NCBI RefSeq assembly: GCF_001761465.1 | Contig: NZ_CP017479.1 | Coordinates: 2,914,001 to 2,978,000, forward strand | Origin: Flavobacterium gilvum | GTDB taxonomy: Bacteria > Bacteroidota > Bacteroidia > Flavobacteriales > Flavobacteriaceae | DNA: 64,000 nt | Direction: 5' to 3' | In this document: piece after piece, positions 8,784 through 18,162 of the stretch | Layout: the number at the start of each line of letters is the position of its first letter | Position numbering within the stretch: position 1 is the first letter of the stretch | Notes under the pieces: model-generated | Database searches by the model: none | What the model was told of the DNA's origin: nothing | Seen by the model: only the letters and a program-made list of their open reading frames with translations | Translations under genes and position numbers: made by a program

Positions 8784-9810
8784 TTTTTTGGTTTAATATT
8801 TCTTTTTTTAACTCTTCTATTTCTTTTACCAGTTTTGGTAAATTCTTAAAGTGCACGTATGATTTGCTGTAATCAGAATATCCAAAAGTTGGACTACCCT
8901 GCAATACTTCATTGTCTTTAATATTGCTTGCAACACCAGATTGGGCTTGAATACGTACATTATTTCCTATTGTTAAATGGCCAACAATACCAACTTGACC
9001 GCCAATCATACAATTTTCTCCAATTTTTGTCGAGCCTGCAATTCCGGTTTGTGCTGCAATAACAGTATTTTTTCCAATTTCAACATTATGAGCAACTTGG
9101 ATTTGATTATCCAATTTTACTCCAGCTCTGATAACGGTTGAACCTAATGTAGCTCTATCAATAGTCGAATTGGCTCCGATATCAACATTATCTTCTATTA
9201 CAACATTCCCAATTTGTGGTATTTTATTATAAGTACCATCTTCATTTGGAGCATAACCAAAACCGTCTGCACCAATAATCGCACCAGAATGAATTGTACA
9301 ATTATTACCAATAATAGTTTCTGAGTAAATTTTTGCACCAGCAAAAATAATTACATTATTTCCAATAGTAACATTATCACCTATGAAACTACCGGGATAT
9401 ATTTTGACATTATCACCAAGAACAACATTATCACCAACATAACCAAAGCTTCCTAAATAGAGATTTGCACCATACTTTGCGCTATCCGAAATGAAAGAAG
9501 GAGCTTCAATACCATTCTTATTTAGTTTAACCTGGTTATAAAATTCCAATAATTTTGAAAATGACTTATAAGCATCGGCAACTTTGATAAGAGTTGTGGT
9601 TATTGGTGCTTCAGGAACAAAAGTATTGTTAACAATAGTTATCGAGGCTTTTGTAGTGTATATGTAGTTGTTATATTTTGGATTGGATAAAAAAGTAAGT
9701 GAGCCTTCTGCCCCCTCCTCAATTTTAGATAAGCGAGAAACCTCGATGTTTGGATCACCAACAATTTCTCCTTCTAATATTCCTGCTATTTGTTCAGCTT
9801 TAAATTTCAT
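8767..9810 (-). CDS. lpxD: UDP-3-O-acylglucosamine N-acyltransferase
   Basis: LpxD adds the N-linked 3-hydroxyacyl chain, the third step of lipid A synthesis. The 347-residue protein has an N-terminal uridine-binding domain (1-95), a long hexapeptide-repeat beta-helix, catalytic His 241 in [10 protein letters not shown], and a lysine/glutamate-rich C-terminal helix. It is the first gene of the lpx cluster and overlaps lpxC-fabZ, so the two are translationally linked. It is longer and closer to the standard enzyme than the paralogue at 4720-5649, so this copy is taken to be the lipid A enzyme. Confidence 0.95.
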   Translation of the reverse strand: MKFKAEQIAGILEGEIVGDPNIEVSRLSKIEEGAEGSLTFLSNPKYNNYIYTTKASITIVNNTFVPEAPITTTLIKVADAYKSFSKLLEFYNQVKLNKNGIEAPSFISDSAKYGANLYLGSFGYVGDNVVLGDNVKIYPGSFIGDNVTIGNNVIIFAGAKIYSETIIGNNCTIHSGAIIGADGFGYAPNEDGTYNKIPQIGNVVIEDNVDIGANSTIDRATLGSTVIRAGVKLDNQIQVAHNVEIGKNTVIAAQTGIAGSTKIGENCMIGGQVGIVGHLTIGNNVRIQAQSGVASNIKDNEVLQGSPTFGYSDYSKSYVHFKNLPKLVKEIEELKKEILNQKNGNNG

Positions 9811-9939
9811 CTTATTGATTTGTATTTTTAGAAAGTATAAGATGGAACATGCTAATGTAAGTTCTCACAATATTTAATAAAAATAGATTGGCTAGTTTTT
9901 TGCGACAAAAATATAAAAAATAGGTTTTAAATGTTAATT

Positions 9940-11169
9940 TTAAAGCAGTTGTTTTGGAAAACAAATATAATACTTAGTCACCAATTTGGATAATGATTTC
10001 AAACTCAGTTGGTCAGAGACATCTACTACATCTTCGATTGTCTTGTCTTTGTTCAAAATCCGTATCGGTTCAGCTGCTTTACTATAGGCCTGGCTTTTTA
10101 TTTTTCCTTTGAAAATAAAATAACCCGATTCGTATAAAGATATTTTATTTTGAATTGAAAAACGCTCTTTTTGAATCTGTAATTCTTCCAACTGAACCTT
10201 TTCATTCGTTAGTTTTATTTTCAAAAGATCTCTATTGATAATCATTTTGCTCAATGAGGCAAGTATGAAATCTTCATGACTTTCCCAAGCTTTTAGCGCA
10301 CTTATAATGTCAAAATCATCTAGTTTGGTAAATAATTTTAATGTTTTAGTGTCAAAAGTATCCAGTGTAACTTTGTTTTGCATAAAAAAAAGCAAGGGTT
10401 CACTACAAGCTAGAATGACACCTTTTTCTGTGAGTTCTTTGGCTCGTTTTAAAACTTTGGTCAAAATTAATTCGGCAGTGAGACTGGTTTTGTGTAAATA
10501 CACCTGCCAATACATTAAGCGCCTAGACATGAGGAATTTTTCAACAGAATAGATTCCTTTTTCTTCGATTACTAATACATCATCAACAACATTCATCATC
10601 TGAATCAATCTTTCCGAATTGATATTTCCTTCTGAAACCCCCGAATAAAAACTATCTCTTTTTAAATAATCCATTCTGTCCATATCGAGTTGGCTGGAAA
10701 TTAACTGAAGCATGAATTTACGGTGGTACTCTCCTTTGAAAACTTTGATCGCAAGTTCCAATTGGCCATTAAATTCATCGTTAAGCTGATTCATCAGCAA
10801 TAAAGAGATTTCTTCGTGATGTACATCTTCTACAATGCTACTTTCCATGGCATGCGAAAAAGGGCCATGTCCAACATCGTGCAATAAAATGGCTATGTAT
10901 AGTGCATTTTCTTCCTCGGGACTGATGGTAACATCTTTAAATCGTAGTACTTCAACAGCTTTTTGCATCAAATGCATACATCCTAATGCATGATGAAAAC
11001 GAGTGTGATTGGCTCCTGGATAGACCAAATACGACAATCCCATTTGAGTAATACGTCTTAGCCGCTGGAAATAGGGATGCTGTATTAAGTCGTAAATTAA
11101 TGGATTTGGTATTGTAATAAATCCATATATGGGATCATTAAATATTTTTAGTTTATTAATTTGAGACAC
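9940..11169 (-). CDS. HD-domain phosphohydrolase
   Basis: A 409-residue cytoplasmic metal-dependent phosphohydrolase of the HD superfamily, in the dGTPase-like group. Ligand motifs are HTRFHHALG (His 59/60) and ILLHDVGHGPFSH (His 97, Asp 98), and QLDMDRMDYL supplies the later Asp. PIYGFITI and HPYFQRLRRITQMG at the N-terminus are typical of this family, often annotated as HD superfamily phosphohydrolase YdhJ-like. The substrate is unknown; dNTPs are plausible. The -7 box at 11192-11199 gives it its own promoter, separate from the lpx cluster downstream. Confidence 0.88.
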   Translation of the reverse strand: MSQINKLKIFNDPIYGFITIPNPLIYDLIQHPYFQRLRRITQMGLSYLVYPGANHTRFHHALGCMHLMQKAVEVLRFKDVTISPEEENALYIAILLHDVGHGPFSHAMESSIVEDVHHEEISLLLMNQLNDEFNGQLELAIKVFKGEYHRKFMLQLISSQLDMDRMDYLKRDSFYSGVSEGNINSERLIQMMNVVDDVLVIEEKGIYSVEKFLMSRRLMYWQVYLHKTSLTAELILTKVLKRAKELTEKGVILACSEPLLFFMQNKVTLDTFDTKTLKLFTKLDDFDIISALKAWESHEDFILASLSKMIINRDLLKIKLTNEKVQLEELQIQKERFSIQNKISLYESGYFIFKGKIKSQAYSKAAEPIRILNKDKTIEDVVDVSDQLSLKSLSKLVTKYYICFPKQLL

Positions 11170-11191
11170 AATTAAGTAATTTTTAGGTCAA

Positions 11192-11199
11192 CAAATATA
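11192..11199 (-). promoter_or_regulatory. -7 box of the HD phosphohydrolase gene
   Basis: On the minus strand this reads TATATTTG (TAnnTTTG), about 22 bp before the ATG. A TTTG-containing stretch lies about 23 bp further upstream, slightly longer than the usual 19-21 bp. Confidence 0.55.
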
Positions 11200-11265
11200 C
11201 TTAAAATTTGGTGTAGTTTTCTCAAAATATAGTTAAGGCAGCCATCCTTACATTAAGGACAATTG

Positions 11266-11526
11266 TTAATTCCCATTCTGCATTAAATCTTCAGCCGCAT
11301 TAATCTGGTCAAGAATATTCGTTTGATTTGGTGAAATATAATTTTTTGTTTCGTGAGTTTCTTCTTTTTTAAATAACAGCATTAATGCATTATGCAGTTT
11401 CAATAATACATCCTTGTCTTCTTTGTCAATATCTACAGCTGTGTTGAAATCAAAAATATAATTATTTGAGTTTCGTACTTCTATTTTTATTGTTTTGGGA
11501 GTGATTTTAAATTTTACTATATCCAT
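11266..11526 (-). CDS. Small hypothetical protein
   Basis: An 86-residue protein starting MDIVKFKITPKTIKIEV. The frame opens further upstream, but this ATG is preferred because a GGAAAT sequence precedes it and the upstream residues overlap a terminator-like region. The N-terminal half looks like beta strands and the C-terminal half (LLKLHNALMLLFKKEE) like an amphipathic helix. I do not recognise the family. It lies downstream of the DinB-like gene beyond a terminator and upstream of the HD gene, and may be transcribed alone. Confidence 0.55.
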   Translation of the reverse strand: MDIVKFKITPKTIKIEVRNSNNYIFDFNTAVDIDKEDKDVLLKLHNALMLLFKKEETHETKNYISPNQTNILDQINAAEDLMQNGN

Positions 11527-11588
11527 TTTATTTCCTTCAAAAATCTTATTGCAAATTAAGTTTTTTTTAATGTAAAACAATAGCCAAA

Positions 11589-11620
11589 AAAAAACTTCTC
11601 TTGAAATCGAGAAGTTTTTT
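11589..11620. terminator. Intrinsic terminator after the DinB-like gene
   Basis: A 12-bp stem, AAAAAACTTCTC with GAGAAGTTTTTT, and an 8-nt loop. A- and T-runs on both sides make it usable in either direction; on the minus strand it follows the DinB-like gene. Confidence 0.85.
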
Positions 11621-11640
11621 ATAAAATTATTTTAAAGAAA

Positions 11641-12156
11641 TTACAGATATCTTTCTGCAAAAACTTTTTGGTGGTGTTTAAGATGACCTATTATTAAAAA
11701 TCCTAAAGCTCTTGCAGAAATTTCATGCCCAGAGGCGATTCCAATTCTTCTTAATTGTTCATCCGAAAAACTTTTGAACATCAATAAGTTGGAGTGTCTT
11801 ACGGCTGAAAACTCAGATAATAAATCCTGAATACTTCTGCTTTTGGCATCGGTGTTGTTTACATAATCATCTTCCTCAAACCCAGGTAATGGTGTTTTGT
11901 CATTTCTGGAAATTCGAAGTGCCCGATAAGCAAAGATTCTTTCAGCATCAATGATATGCTGAATAATTTGTTTTATGGTCCATTTTCCTTCGGCATAACT
12001 ATAATCAAATTTGTCCATCGGAATATTTTGGACAAATCTGATGAAGTCATGTAAACTTATTTCTAATTCTTCAAACAATTCAACATTTTCAAGAGCTTGT
12101 ATATAAGTAGCGTTGAATTTTGAGTATTCATTTACTGGCAATTGATTTGAATTCAT
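11641..12156 (-). CDS. DinB-family protein
   Basis: A 171-residue four-helix-bundle protein of the DinB/YfiT superfamily. These bind a metal through three histidines; candidates are His in TIKQIIQHIIDAE (near 72) and HLKHHQKVF (near 158-163). KFDYSYAEGKWTIKQI is the typical start of the second helix region. Known members include bacillithiol-type S-transferases and damage-inducible proteins, but most are uncharacterised, so no reaction is assigned. It is downstream of ppc on the same strand with a 38-bp gap. Confidence 0.8.
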   Translation of the reverse strand: MNSNQLPVNEYSKFNATYIQALENVELFEELEISLHDFIRFVQNIPMDKFDYSYAEGKWTIKQIIQHIIDAERIFAYRALRISRNDKTPLPGFEEDDYVNNTDAKSRSIQDLLSEFSAVRHSNLLMFKSFSDEQLRRIGIASGHEISARALGFLIIGHLKHHQKVFAERYL

Positions 12157-12194
12157 ATTTTATTTTTTAGAATTAAAAAACTAAATTTTTCAAA

Positions 12195-14780
12195 TTAAGC
12201 AGAGTTTCTACTCGCATTAGTGTTTCCGAAAAGTGAACGAGTTACAATTTTCTCGTATACATTTATCAAATTCGTATCCGGATTCGCTTCTTTATTCAAT
12301 TCATTGATTCTCAACAAAGCATACTGTTGAATTGTCAATAATGGCAGAACAATTCGCTCTCTCATTAAAATAGATGCAATTCCGTCAGGGTAATTTTCCA
12401 TCAATTCGGTAAAGCCTGCAATTTTTAACAATAATCGTTTGGTTTCCAAAAATTCATTGTAAATGATTTTCCAGAATTCTCCAAATTCAGGATCCTTACT
12501 CATATAGGCGGTCAAAGGGAAGAATGATTTGGCCAATGACATCATACTGTTTTCAAGCAATGTTCTAAAAAACAACGAGTTGTTGTAAAGATTTTGGGCT
12601 TTTTCCCATTGGTTTGTGTCTTCAAAATGTTTCAAAGCTGCTCCTACACCAAAAAATCCAGGAACATTTTGTTTCAACTGACTCCAAGATCCTACAAATG
12701 GAATCGCTCTTAAATCAGCAAAATCAAGCGTTTCGGACTTGCTTCTTTTAGAAGGTCTACTTCCGATATTGGTTTTTGCATAATATTTCAAAGTACTCAT
12801 TTGTTCCAAATAAGGAATGAATTTCGGATGGTTTTTGAAATCCAAATATTTATTGTATCCCAAATTGGCCATTTGATCCAAAATTTCTTTTTCTTCAGCA
12901 GATAATTCATTTTGTCCTTGATTGAAAACCTGGTTTGCAACACCTGCACTCAATAGATTTTCCAAATTATAGCGACAAGAATCCAAAGTTCCAAAATTAG
13001 AACTAATTGTTTGTCCTTGTATCGTAACTTGAATTTCATTGTTTTCAATATTCGGACCTAATGAGGCATAAAATTTATGGGTTTTTCCACCACCACGAGC
13101 TGGAGGTCCACCACGTCCGTCAAAAAATATAGCGTGAATTCCATATTTTCTTGACATTTCTGTCAAAGATTCTTTTGCTTTATAAATACTCCAGTTGGCC
13201 ATCAAATAACCACCATCTTTTGTTCCGTCAGAGAAACCAAGCATGATGGTCTGTTTGTTGTTTCTATTTTTTAAATGTTGTGCATACTCAGGGTTGGTAT
13301 ATAATTTTTCCATCACCAAGTGCGCATTATGTAAATCATCCACAGATTCAAAAAGTGGAATAATATCAACCGTTGGGTTTTCCCAATTACATAATTTGAA
13401 CAATGCAAAAGTTTCCATTACATTCAGCGCGCTCTCGTTATTACTAATAATATAACGGTTGGCACCAAATTCTCCATTATTTTCTTGAATTGTCTTGATT
13501 GCCTGAATAGATTCAATTGTAGATCTTGTCATTTCATTTTCAAAATCGGCTGAATCTAAATTTCCCTTCAAAGTTGAAAGAACATTTATTTTTTCCTCTT
13601 CCGTTAAATGGAAATAATTCTCAGGAAAAATGTTTGTTTTGGATTTTGAATAATAATCAACAATATCGTAAAAAACATTTTGGTGAATTTTACTGTTTTG
13701 TCTGATATCCAAAGTTGCAAAATGGAAACCAAATAAATTTAATCGAATAATCAAAGCATCAATTTGATCAAGATAAAGCGATTGATGTTGTTCAATTATT
13801 ATCGTTTTAATCTTATTTAATTGCGTTTTTAGTTCTTCATAAGTAATGAAAATTTCTCCTTTTGAATAAAAAACAGAACGATATAATTTTTGCTCCAATT
13901 CCATTACCAAAGCATCAACAACTGGGAAAGTAAGTTTTCGCTTTAGATTTCGTATTTCGATATAATAACATTTCAAAATAGAACTTCTCAAACGATCAGC
14001 AACTTTCAGGGTAATTTCTGTTGTAACAAATGGATTTCCATCGCGGTCACCACCAGGCCAAAAACCTAATTTGATTAATGGATTTTTGATAGCATCACCT
14101 TCAAAAACATTTTTTTGCAAATAATGAACCATCTCACCCGAAGTGTTGTAAAAAACATTTTCAAGGTACCAAATCAAACTTACGGCTTCGTCATAAGGGT
14201 TAGGTTTTTCATTTTGGATAAATGGAGTTTTACCTAATTGAGCAAGTAATTGCTTGATTTCAAGAAGGTCATTATTTCTGATGGCTTCGGTAAGATCATT
14301 GATAATTCCTAATACAGGTCCAGGATAAAATTGAGTTGGGTGAGCTGTCAAAACAGTTCTCACATTGAAGTTTTCAAGAAAATCAATAAGTTCTTCTCGA
14401 TTACCTCTTACATCTGATTTTTCTTTTATATCACGCAGCGAACCTCTTCCCTCCATATTGTTTACAACCGGGAATGCTGCATCTTCGATAGCATCAAACA
14501 AAACAATTTGACGTTCAATATATTGTATAAAATGAAACATCAGATTAATTTTATCTTTTTCTGTAGCGCTATGCAGATACTTGTCCGAGAAAAAATCAAA
14601 AATTTCCTTCGGGGTCTCCTGTTTTTTGAAACCACTATCGCAAAGCTCTGTGAAAATAGGAAGTAAAACCCCCGTATTATCTACAGAATCAAAAGGTAAT
14701 GTGATGAAAACACTGTTATAAATATGGTATTTAGACAGAACATTTTGATTAAAACGTTCTATTTTCGGCAACGTGTACAT
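12195..14780 (-). CDS. ppc: Phosphoenolpyruvate carboxylase
   Basis: PEP carboxylase converts PEP and bicarbonate to oxaloacetate, replenishing the TCA cycle. The 861-residue length fits the bacterial enzyme. The catalytic His is in LTAHPTQ (near 149), GGDRDGNPFVT (near 268) is the second signature, GFSDGTKDGGYL and FDGRGGPPARGGG are the PEP/bicarbonate loops. The C-terminus ends NASRNSA rather than the common RNTG, a variation seen in divergent enzymes. The frame is intact. It is followed by the DinB-like gene and preceded by a terminator for the Lrp gene. Confidence 0.96.
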   Translation of the reverse strand: MYTLPKIERFNQNVLSKYHIYNSVFITLPFDSVDNTGVLLPIFTELCDSGFKKQETPKEIFDFFSDKYLHSATEKDKINLMFHFIQYIERQIVLFDAIEDAAFPVVNNMEGRGSLRDIKEKSDVRGNREELIDFLENFNVRTVLTAHPTQFYPGPVLGIINDLTEAIRNNDLLEIKQLLAQLGKTPFIQNEKPNPYDEAVSLIWYLENVFYNTSGEMVHYLQKNVFEGDAIKNPLIKLGFWPGGDRDGNPFVTTEITLKVADRLRSSILKCYYIEIRNLKRKLTFPVVDALVMELEQKLYRSVFYSKGEIFITYEELKTQLNKIKTIIIEQHQSLYLDQIDALIIRLNLFGFHFATLDIRQNSKIHQNVFYDIVDYYSKSKTNIFPENYFHLTEEEKINVLSTLKGNLDSADFENEMTRSTIESIQAIKTIQENNGEFGANRYIISNNESALNVMETFALFKLCNWENPTVDIIPLFESVDDLHNAHLVMEKLYTNPEYAQHLKNRNNKQTIMLGFSDGTKDGGYLMANWSIYKAKESLTEMSRKYGIHAIFFDGRGGPPARGGGKTHKFYASLGPNIENNEIQVTIQGQTISSNFGTLDSCRYNLENLLSAGVANQVFNQGQNELSAEEKEILDQMANLGYNKYLDFKNHPKFIPYLEQMSTLKYYAKTNIGSRPSKRSKSETLDFADLRAIPFVGSWSQLKQNVPGFFGVGAALKHFEDTNQWEKAQNLYNNSLFFRTLLENSMMSLAKSFFPLTAYMSKDPEFGEFWKIIYNEFLETKRLLLKIAGFTELMENYPDGIASILMRERIVLPLLTIQQYALLRINELNKEANPDTNLINVYEKIVTRSLFGNTNASRNSA

Positions 14781-14820
14781 ATATTATTACTAATTATTGG
14801 GTTAGTTAATTCATCATAAA

Positions 14821-14850
14821 AAAACCTCAAGATTTCGCTTGAGGTTATAT
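14821..14850 (-). terminator. Terminator after the Lrp-family gene
   Basis: AACCTCAAG and CTTGAGGTT pair perfectly around a 6-nt loop. On the minus strand the stem is followed by an A/T-rich tail with several T, about 30 bp past the Lrp-family stop. Confidence 0.75.
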
Positions 14851-14878
14851 TTATAATAATATAGCATTCAAGATATTC

Positions 14879-15358
14879 TTACATTTCCTTGAAAATAGTA
14901 TGCATCAAACGCTTTTTATCGTTTATACTTTCTTCTAATGAAATCATTGTTTCTGTTCTGTAAACTCCTTCGATATCATCTATCATGAAAATAACATCTT
15001 TTGCATGTTTAGTATCTTTTGCTCTGATTTTGCAAAAAATATTAAACTTTCCGGTAGTAACAGATGCAACAGTTACAAACGGAATTTCATTGATGCGCTC
15101 TAAAACAAATTTTGTTTGTGAAGTATTGTTAAGAAAAACACCAACATAAGCAATAAATGAATAGCCAAGTTTGTCATAATCAAGCACCAAAGAGGAACCC
15201 ATTATGATACCTGCATCTTCCATCTTTTTTACTCTCACATGAACTGTTCCAGCTGAAATCAATAATTTTTTTGCAATGTCTGTAAACGGTACTCTTGTGT
15301 TGTCTATCAACATATCTAATATCTGGTGATCTACTTCATCTAAACGAAACTTACTCAT
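14879..15358 (-). CDS. Lrp/AsnC-family transcriptional regulator
   Basis: A 159-residue regulator with an N-terminal winged helix-turn-helix (about 1-62; DEVDHQILDMLIDNTRVPF, then ISAGTVHVRVKKMEDAGII as the recognition region) and a C-terminal RAM domain (about 68-150) that binds amino acids and forms octamers. FVTVASVTTGKFNIFCKI is the RAM strand region. Lrp/AsnC proteins usually sense amino acids; the ligand here is unknown. It lies between the M14 peptidase and ppc, all on the minus strand, but a terminator separates it from ppc. Confidence 0.92.
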   Translation of the reverse strand: MSKFRLDEVDHQILDMLIDNTRVPFTDIAKKLLISAGTVHVRVKKMEDAGIIMGSSLVLDYDKLGYSFIAYVGVFLNNTSQTKFVLERINEIPFVTVASVTTGKFNIFCKIRAKDTKHAKDVIFMIDDIEGVYRTETMISLEESINDKKRLMHTIFKEM

Positions 15359-15433
15359 AATTCTCTTATTATATGGTTATTTGATACTGAAAAGTTAAAA
15401 TTATAAATAAAAATCAAATAAACAGTAAAACAT

Positions 15434-16588
15434 TTATTTTATTATCATTCCGTTAACAAAAAAAGTTTCCCCGTTCAAATTAAAGTCAGCTTTTTGGTTT
15501 TGATTTGGGTAATTATTATAATCATCTTTGTATAAAGCTTTTTTAGCATCATAAACTCTATGACCAAAATACCCTTCCAAATCCCCTACTTCAACTATGT
15601 AAGCATTAAAAATTATTTTATTATCAATTAACTCTTCTTTATATTGAGCTACAAAATTCGTGATTATTTCAATACCATCATAATTTATTTTGACATTTTT
15701 GAACATAAAATCAAAAAAAGCAACATTATTCTGCGGAATATTTAAATATTTATCATTTCTATTGCCGACTATATCGTTTTCGCAAAGGATGGTAAAACTT
15801 GACACCAAGGCAAAGAATATAAATTTTCGCGTTATTTCTCTGTCGTAGTCGTCTGGAAAATGTCCGGCTTCAAACAAAATAGTAGGAACTCCTAAGTATT
15901 GAAATGTATCTCCTATACAATTAATATTAAATGAATCGTCAAATCGCCCTATTTGTCCCGGAATGTATTCCTGTAAAACGTCATTTATTCCAGCAATCAG
16001 ATTAATTGCTTTCAGACGGGATTCATTTACTTCCCTTTCTTCGTTATACGAAGGTGCCAAAAAAGAAACAGTTGCAGGTTTTCCCGTATCAGCAACTCCA
16101 AAAATAGTACGTTGATCGTGAAGATTAAAACAGAAATCTGGTTTGAATTCTTCAAAAACCGCTCTTAACACCTTGCTTTCAGGCTGAGTTAAGTTTTGAG
16201 AATCCCTATTCAAATCTATATCATTGGCATTGGCTCTGGTGTATAATTTGGCTCCATCAGGATTTAACATCGGAATACAATAAAATGTAAATGTATCCAA
16301 AAGTTGCTTGGCCAAATCAGATCCACTATTTAATAAGTTTATAAAGTCAAACAAAGCTTTGGTAGTGGTGCTTTCGTTTCCGTGCATTTGTGACCAAAGA
16401 TAAATTTTAAAATTGCCATTCCCTTTTTGATAACTATAAATGGGTTTTCCCAAAACGGATTCTCCAATTATCTTTACATCATTCTTTATTGATTCTTTTT
16501 TTAATAAAGGTTCAATATCCTCTAGAGTAATATAACGACCTTTAATTGTTTCTTCTTTATTTTGGCTAAATAGTTCTTCTAAATTCAT
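15434..16588 (-). CDS. M14-family zinc carboxypeptidase
   Basis: A 384-residue metallopeptidase of the M14 family. Zinc ligands are visible as His 69 and Glu 72 in QMHGNES and His 157 in FNLHDQR; the catalytic Glu is Glu 240 in LFEAGHF. NDIDLNRDSQ supplies the substrate-binding Asn-Arg pair. The frame opens at a TTG at 16609, but that codon lies in a TAnnTTTG promoter box, so ATG 16588 is chosen. No signal peptide is seen, so it is probably cytoplasmic; release of C-terminal residues or cell-wall peptides are both possible. It sits upstream of the Lrp-family gene. Confidence 0.85.
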   Translation of the reverse strand: MNLEELFSQNKEETIKGRYITLEDIEPLLKKESIKNDVKIIGESVLGKPIYSYQKGNGNFKIYLWSQMHGNESTTTKALFDFINLLNSGSDLAKQLLDTFTFYCIPMLNPDGAKLYTRANANDIDLNRDSQNLTQPESKVLRAVFEEFKPDFCFNLHDQRTIFGVADTGKPATVSFLAPSYNEEREVNESRLKAINLIAGINDVLQEYIPGQIGRFDDSFNINCIGDTFQYLGVPTILFEAGHFPDDYDREITRKFIFFALVSSFTILCENDIVGNRNDKYLNIPQNNVAFFDFMFKNVKINYDGIEIITNFVAQYKEELIDNKIIFNAYIVEVGDLEGYFGHRVYDAKKALYKDDYNNYPNQNQKADFNLNGETFFVNGMIIK

Positions 16589-16606
16589 CTTATAATATTT
16601 GAATGA

Positions 16607-16614
16607 CAAAAGTA
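16607..16614 (-). promoter_or_regulatory. -7 box of the M14 peptidase gene
   Basis: The minus strand reads TACTTTTG (TAnnTTTG), 18 bp before ATG 16588. It overlaps the TTG that would extend the frame, which argues against that longer start. Confidence 0.55.
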
Positions 16615-16800
16615 AACATCTTTATTTTTACATTAGTAAATGGAATATCAATTTAAAAAATTAATTTTGTAAGCAGTTTTTTTTAACAAAAACTCAATTG
16701 TTTGCCATTATAATTTAACAGGATTTGTAACGCGCGAGAATTGAATATTCCTCACAAGGATTCGGAAAAAAAAATCTACGCGATTCTCAGCGAGTTAAGT

Positions 16801-17355
16801 TCAAGGAAATTTATAGTCGTTTTCTGGAATTTTTCCTTTTGCATTTACAAAATGTTTATTTAAAGAAAGCAAATCGGAATCTAAATTGCCTGTAGTGTAA
16901 AAAGGCTTTCCAAATTCAACTATTTTTTTTTCAAAATTTAAGGAAACAGGAATAACTGGAACATTTGCGTGAAGAGCTATATAATAAAAACCTGTTTTTA
17001 ATTGTTCGACTTTTTTTCGGGTTCCTTCCGGTGAGATTCCCAATCTAAAAATTTCTTTGGAATTAAATATATTTACAATGGATTCTACTTTGTTTAAACC
17101 TCCTGCACGATCCAAAGGTGTCCCTCCAAAATATTTAAAAAAATAACCAAAAGGAAAACGAAATAATTCTTTCTTCCCAACCCAATTGATGTCGACCCCC
17201 AGCGCTCCTCTGCAAATAATAGCTATGTAAAAATCATGCCAGCTAGTGTGAGGCATTACGATTAGGATACATTTTTTTATTTCTTCGTCGAAGTTTCCCT
17301 CTATTTTCCAGCCCATTAGATTTTCAAAAATCCATTTATAGATTTGTTTCTTCAT
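16801..17355 (-). CDS. 1-acyl-glycerol-3-phosphate acyltransferase-like protein
   Basis: A 184-residue PlsC-like acyltransferase. The HX4D catalytic motif is His 36 to Asp 41 in PHTSWHD, and the substrate-binding block SPEGTR is at 108-113; FKYFGGTPLDR (74-83) is the middle motif. A short hydrophobic N-terminal region would anchor it to the inner membrane. Short proteins of this type in Bacteroidetes are annotated as lysophospholipid acyltransferases; the acceptor is unproven. It is divergent from the spermidine-synthase-like gene at 17417. Confidence 0.85.
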   Translation of the reverse strand: MKKQIYKWIFENLMGWKIEGNFDEEIKKCILIVMPHTSWHDFYIAIICRGALGVDINWVGKKELFRFPFGYFFKYFGGTPLDRAGGLNKVESIVNIFNSKEIFRLGISPEGTRKKVEQLKTGFYYIALHANVPVIPVSLNFEKKIVEFGKPFYTTGNLDSDLLSLNKHFVNAKGKIPENDYKFP

Positions 17356-17392
17356 TTATGATTATTTTTTACAAATAAAATAATAATTATCT

Positions 17393-17400
17393 TATTTTTG
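17393..17400 (+). promoter_or_regulatory. -7 box of the spermidine-synthase-like gene
   Basis: TATTTTTG matches TAnnTTTG and lies 16 bp before ATG 17417, implying a very short leader. Confidence 0.5.
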
Positions 17401-17416
17401 ATAAAAACCGAAATTA

Positions 17417-18082
17417 ATGCTGTACAAATTATTGAGTTATATACTTCCTGTAAAAATTTTTCAAGCCAAGTCTAAATTGAGCAAGACTATCGAAATTACT
17501 TGGGTCAATGGCGAGTTAGTTATGGATTCCGAAAACACCAATTATTCGTATGGGAGTTTGCAACGTATATTAAGAAAAGGATTAAATCATTTAGGATTTG
17601 AAAAAATTTCAAAAATGAATAATGCTTTAATATTAGGAGTTGCTGGCGGAAGCGTGATTAAAACTTTGGTTGACGAAATTAATTTTAAAGGCCAAATTAC
17701 AGGTGTCGATATTGACCCAAATATTATAAAAATTGCAAATGACTATTTTAAACTCGATGAAATTAAAAATCTGAATATTGTAATTGATGATGCATTTGAA
17801 TTTGTACTAAAAACGAAAGAACGTTACGATTTGATTGTTATCGATATATTTCAGGACACAACTATGCCAAATTTTTTGTTTGAAAAATTTTTCATCAATA
17901 GAATTTGTTTTTTGCTTCAAAGCAAAGGTGTTGTTCTTTTTAATACAATGTGTTTAAGTTCTAAAGACAATTTAAGAAACCAAAATTTAATTGAGGAAAT
18001 CAATGATGATAGCTACAAAATACAATCCATTCCTAGGGTTGAAGTTCACAATGAATTGATTATCATCGAAAAATTAGATTGA
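17417..18082 (+). CDS. Spermidine-synthase-like SAM-dependent protein
   Basis: A 221-residue Rossmann-fold protein of the spermidine synthase/methyltransferase group. Motif I is LILGVAGGSVIKTL (near 71-84), the acidic residue after strand 2 is in GVDIDP (96-101), DDAFEF (124-129) is the adenine-side motif, and YDLIVIDIF (137-145) is strand 4. The full-length polyamine synthase has an N-terminal beta domain that is only partly present (20-45), so a polyamine product is uncertain. It is alone on the plus strand between two minus-strand genes. Confidence 0.75.
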   Translation: MLYKLLSYILPVKIFQAKSKLSKTIEITWVNGELVMDSENTNYSYGSLQRILRKGLNHLGFEKISKMNNALILGVAGGSVIKTLVDEINFKGQITGVDIDPNIIKIANDYFKLDEIKNLNIVIDDAFEFVLKTKERYDLIVIDIFQDTTMPNFLFEKFFINRICFLLQSKGVVLFNTMCLSSKDNLRNQNLIEEINDDSYKIQSIPRVEVHNELIIIEKLD

Positions 18083-18124
18083 TTTTTTTTTCAAATTTGA
18101 TTTATTTGACCAAATAAAGTCTAA

Positions 18125-18162
18125 AAAAATGCTTCTTAATTCAAATTTAAAGAAGCATTTTT
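18125..18162. terminator. Terminator overlapping the kdsB 3' end
   Basis: AAAAATGCTTCTT pairs with AAGAAGCATTTTT around an 11-12 nt loop. The right arm encodes the last residues and stop of kdsB, so the hairpin serves the convergent 17417 gene and lies partly inside kdsB. Confidence 0.75.

Noticed and set aside
16610..16800. A remnant of a repeat between the M14 and acyltransferase genes (CGCGCGAGAATTG...)
   Set aside because: The stretch has some GC-rich words but no second copy or inverted partner in this window.
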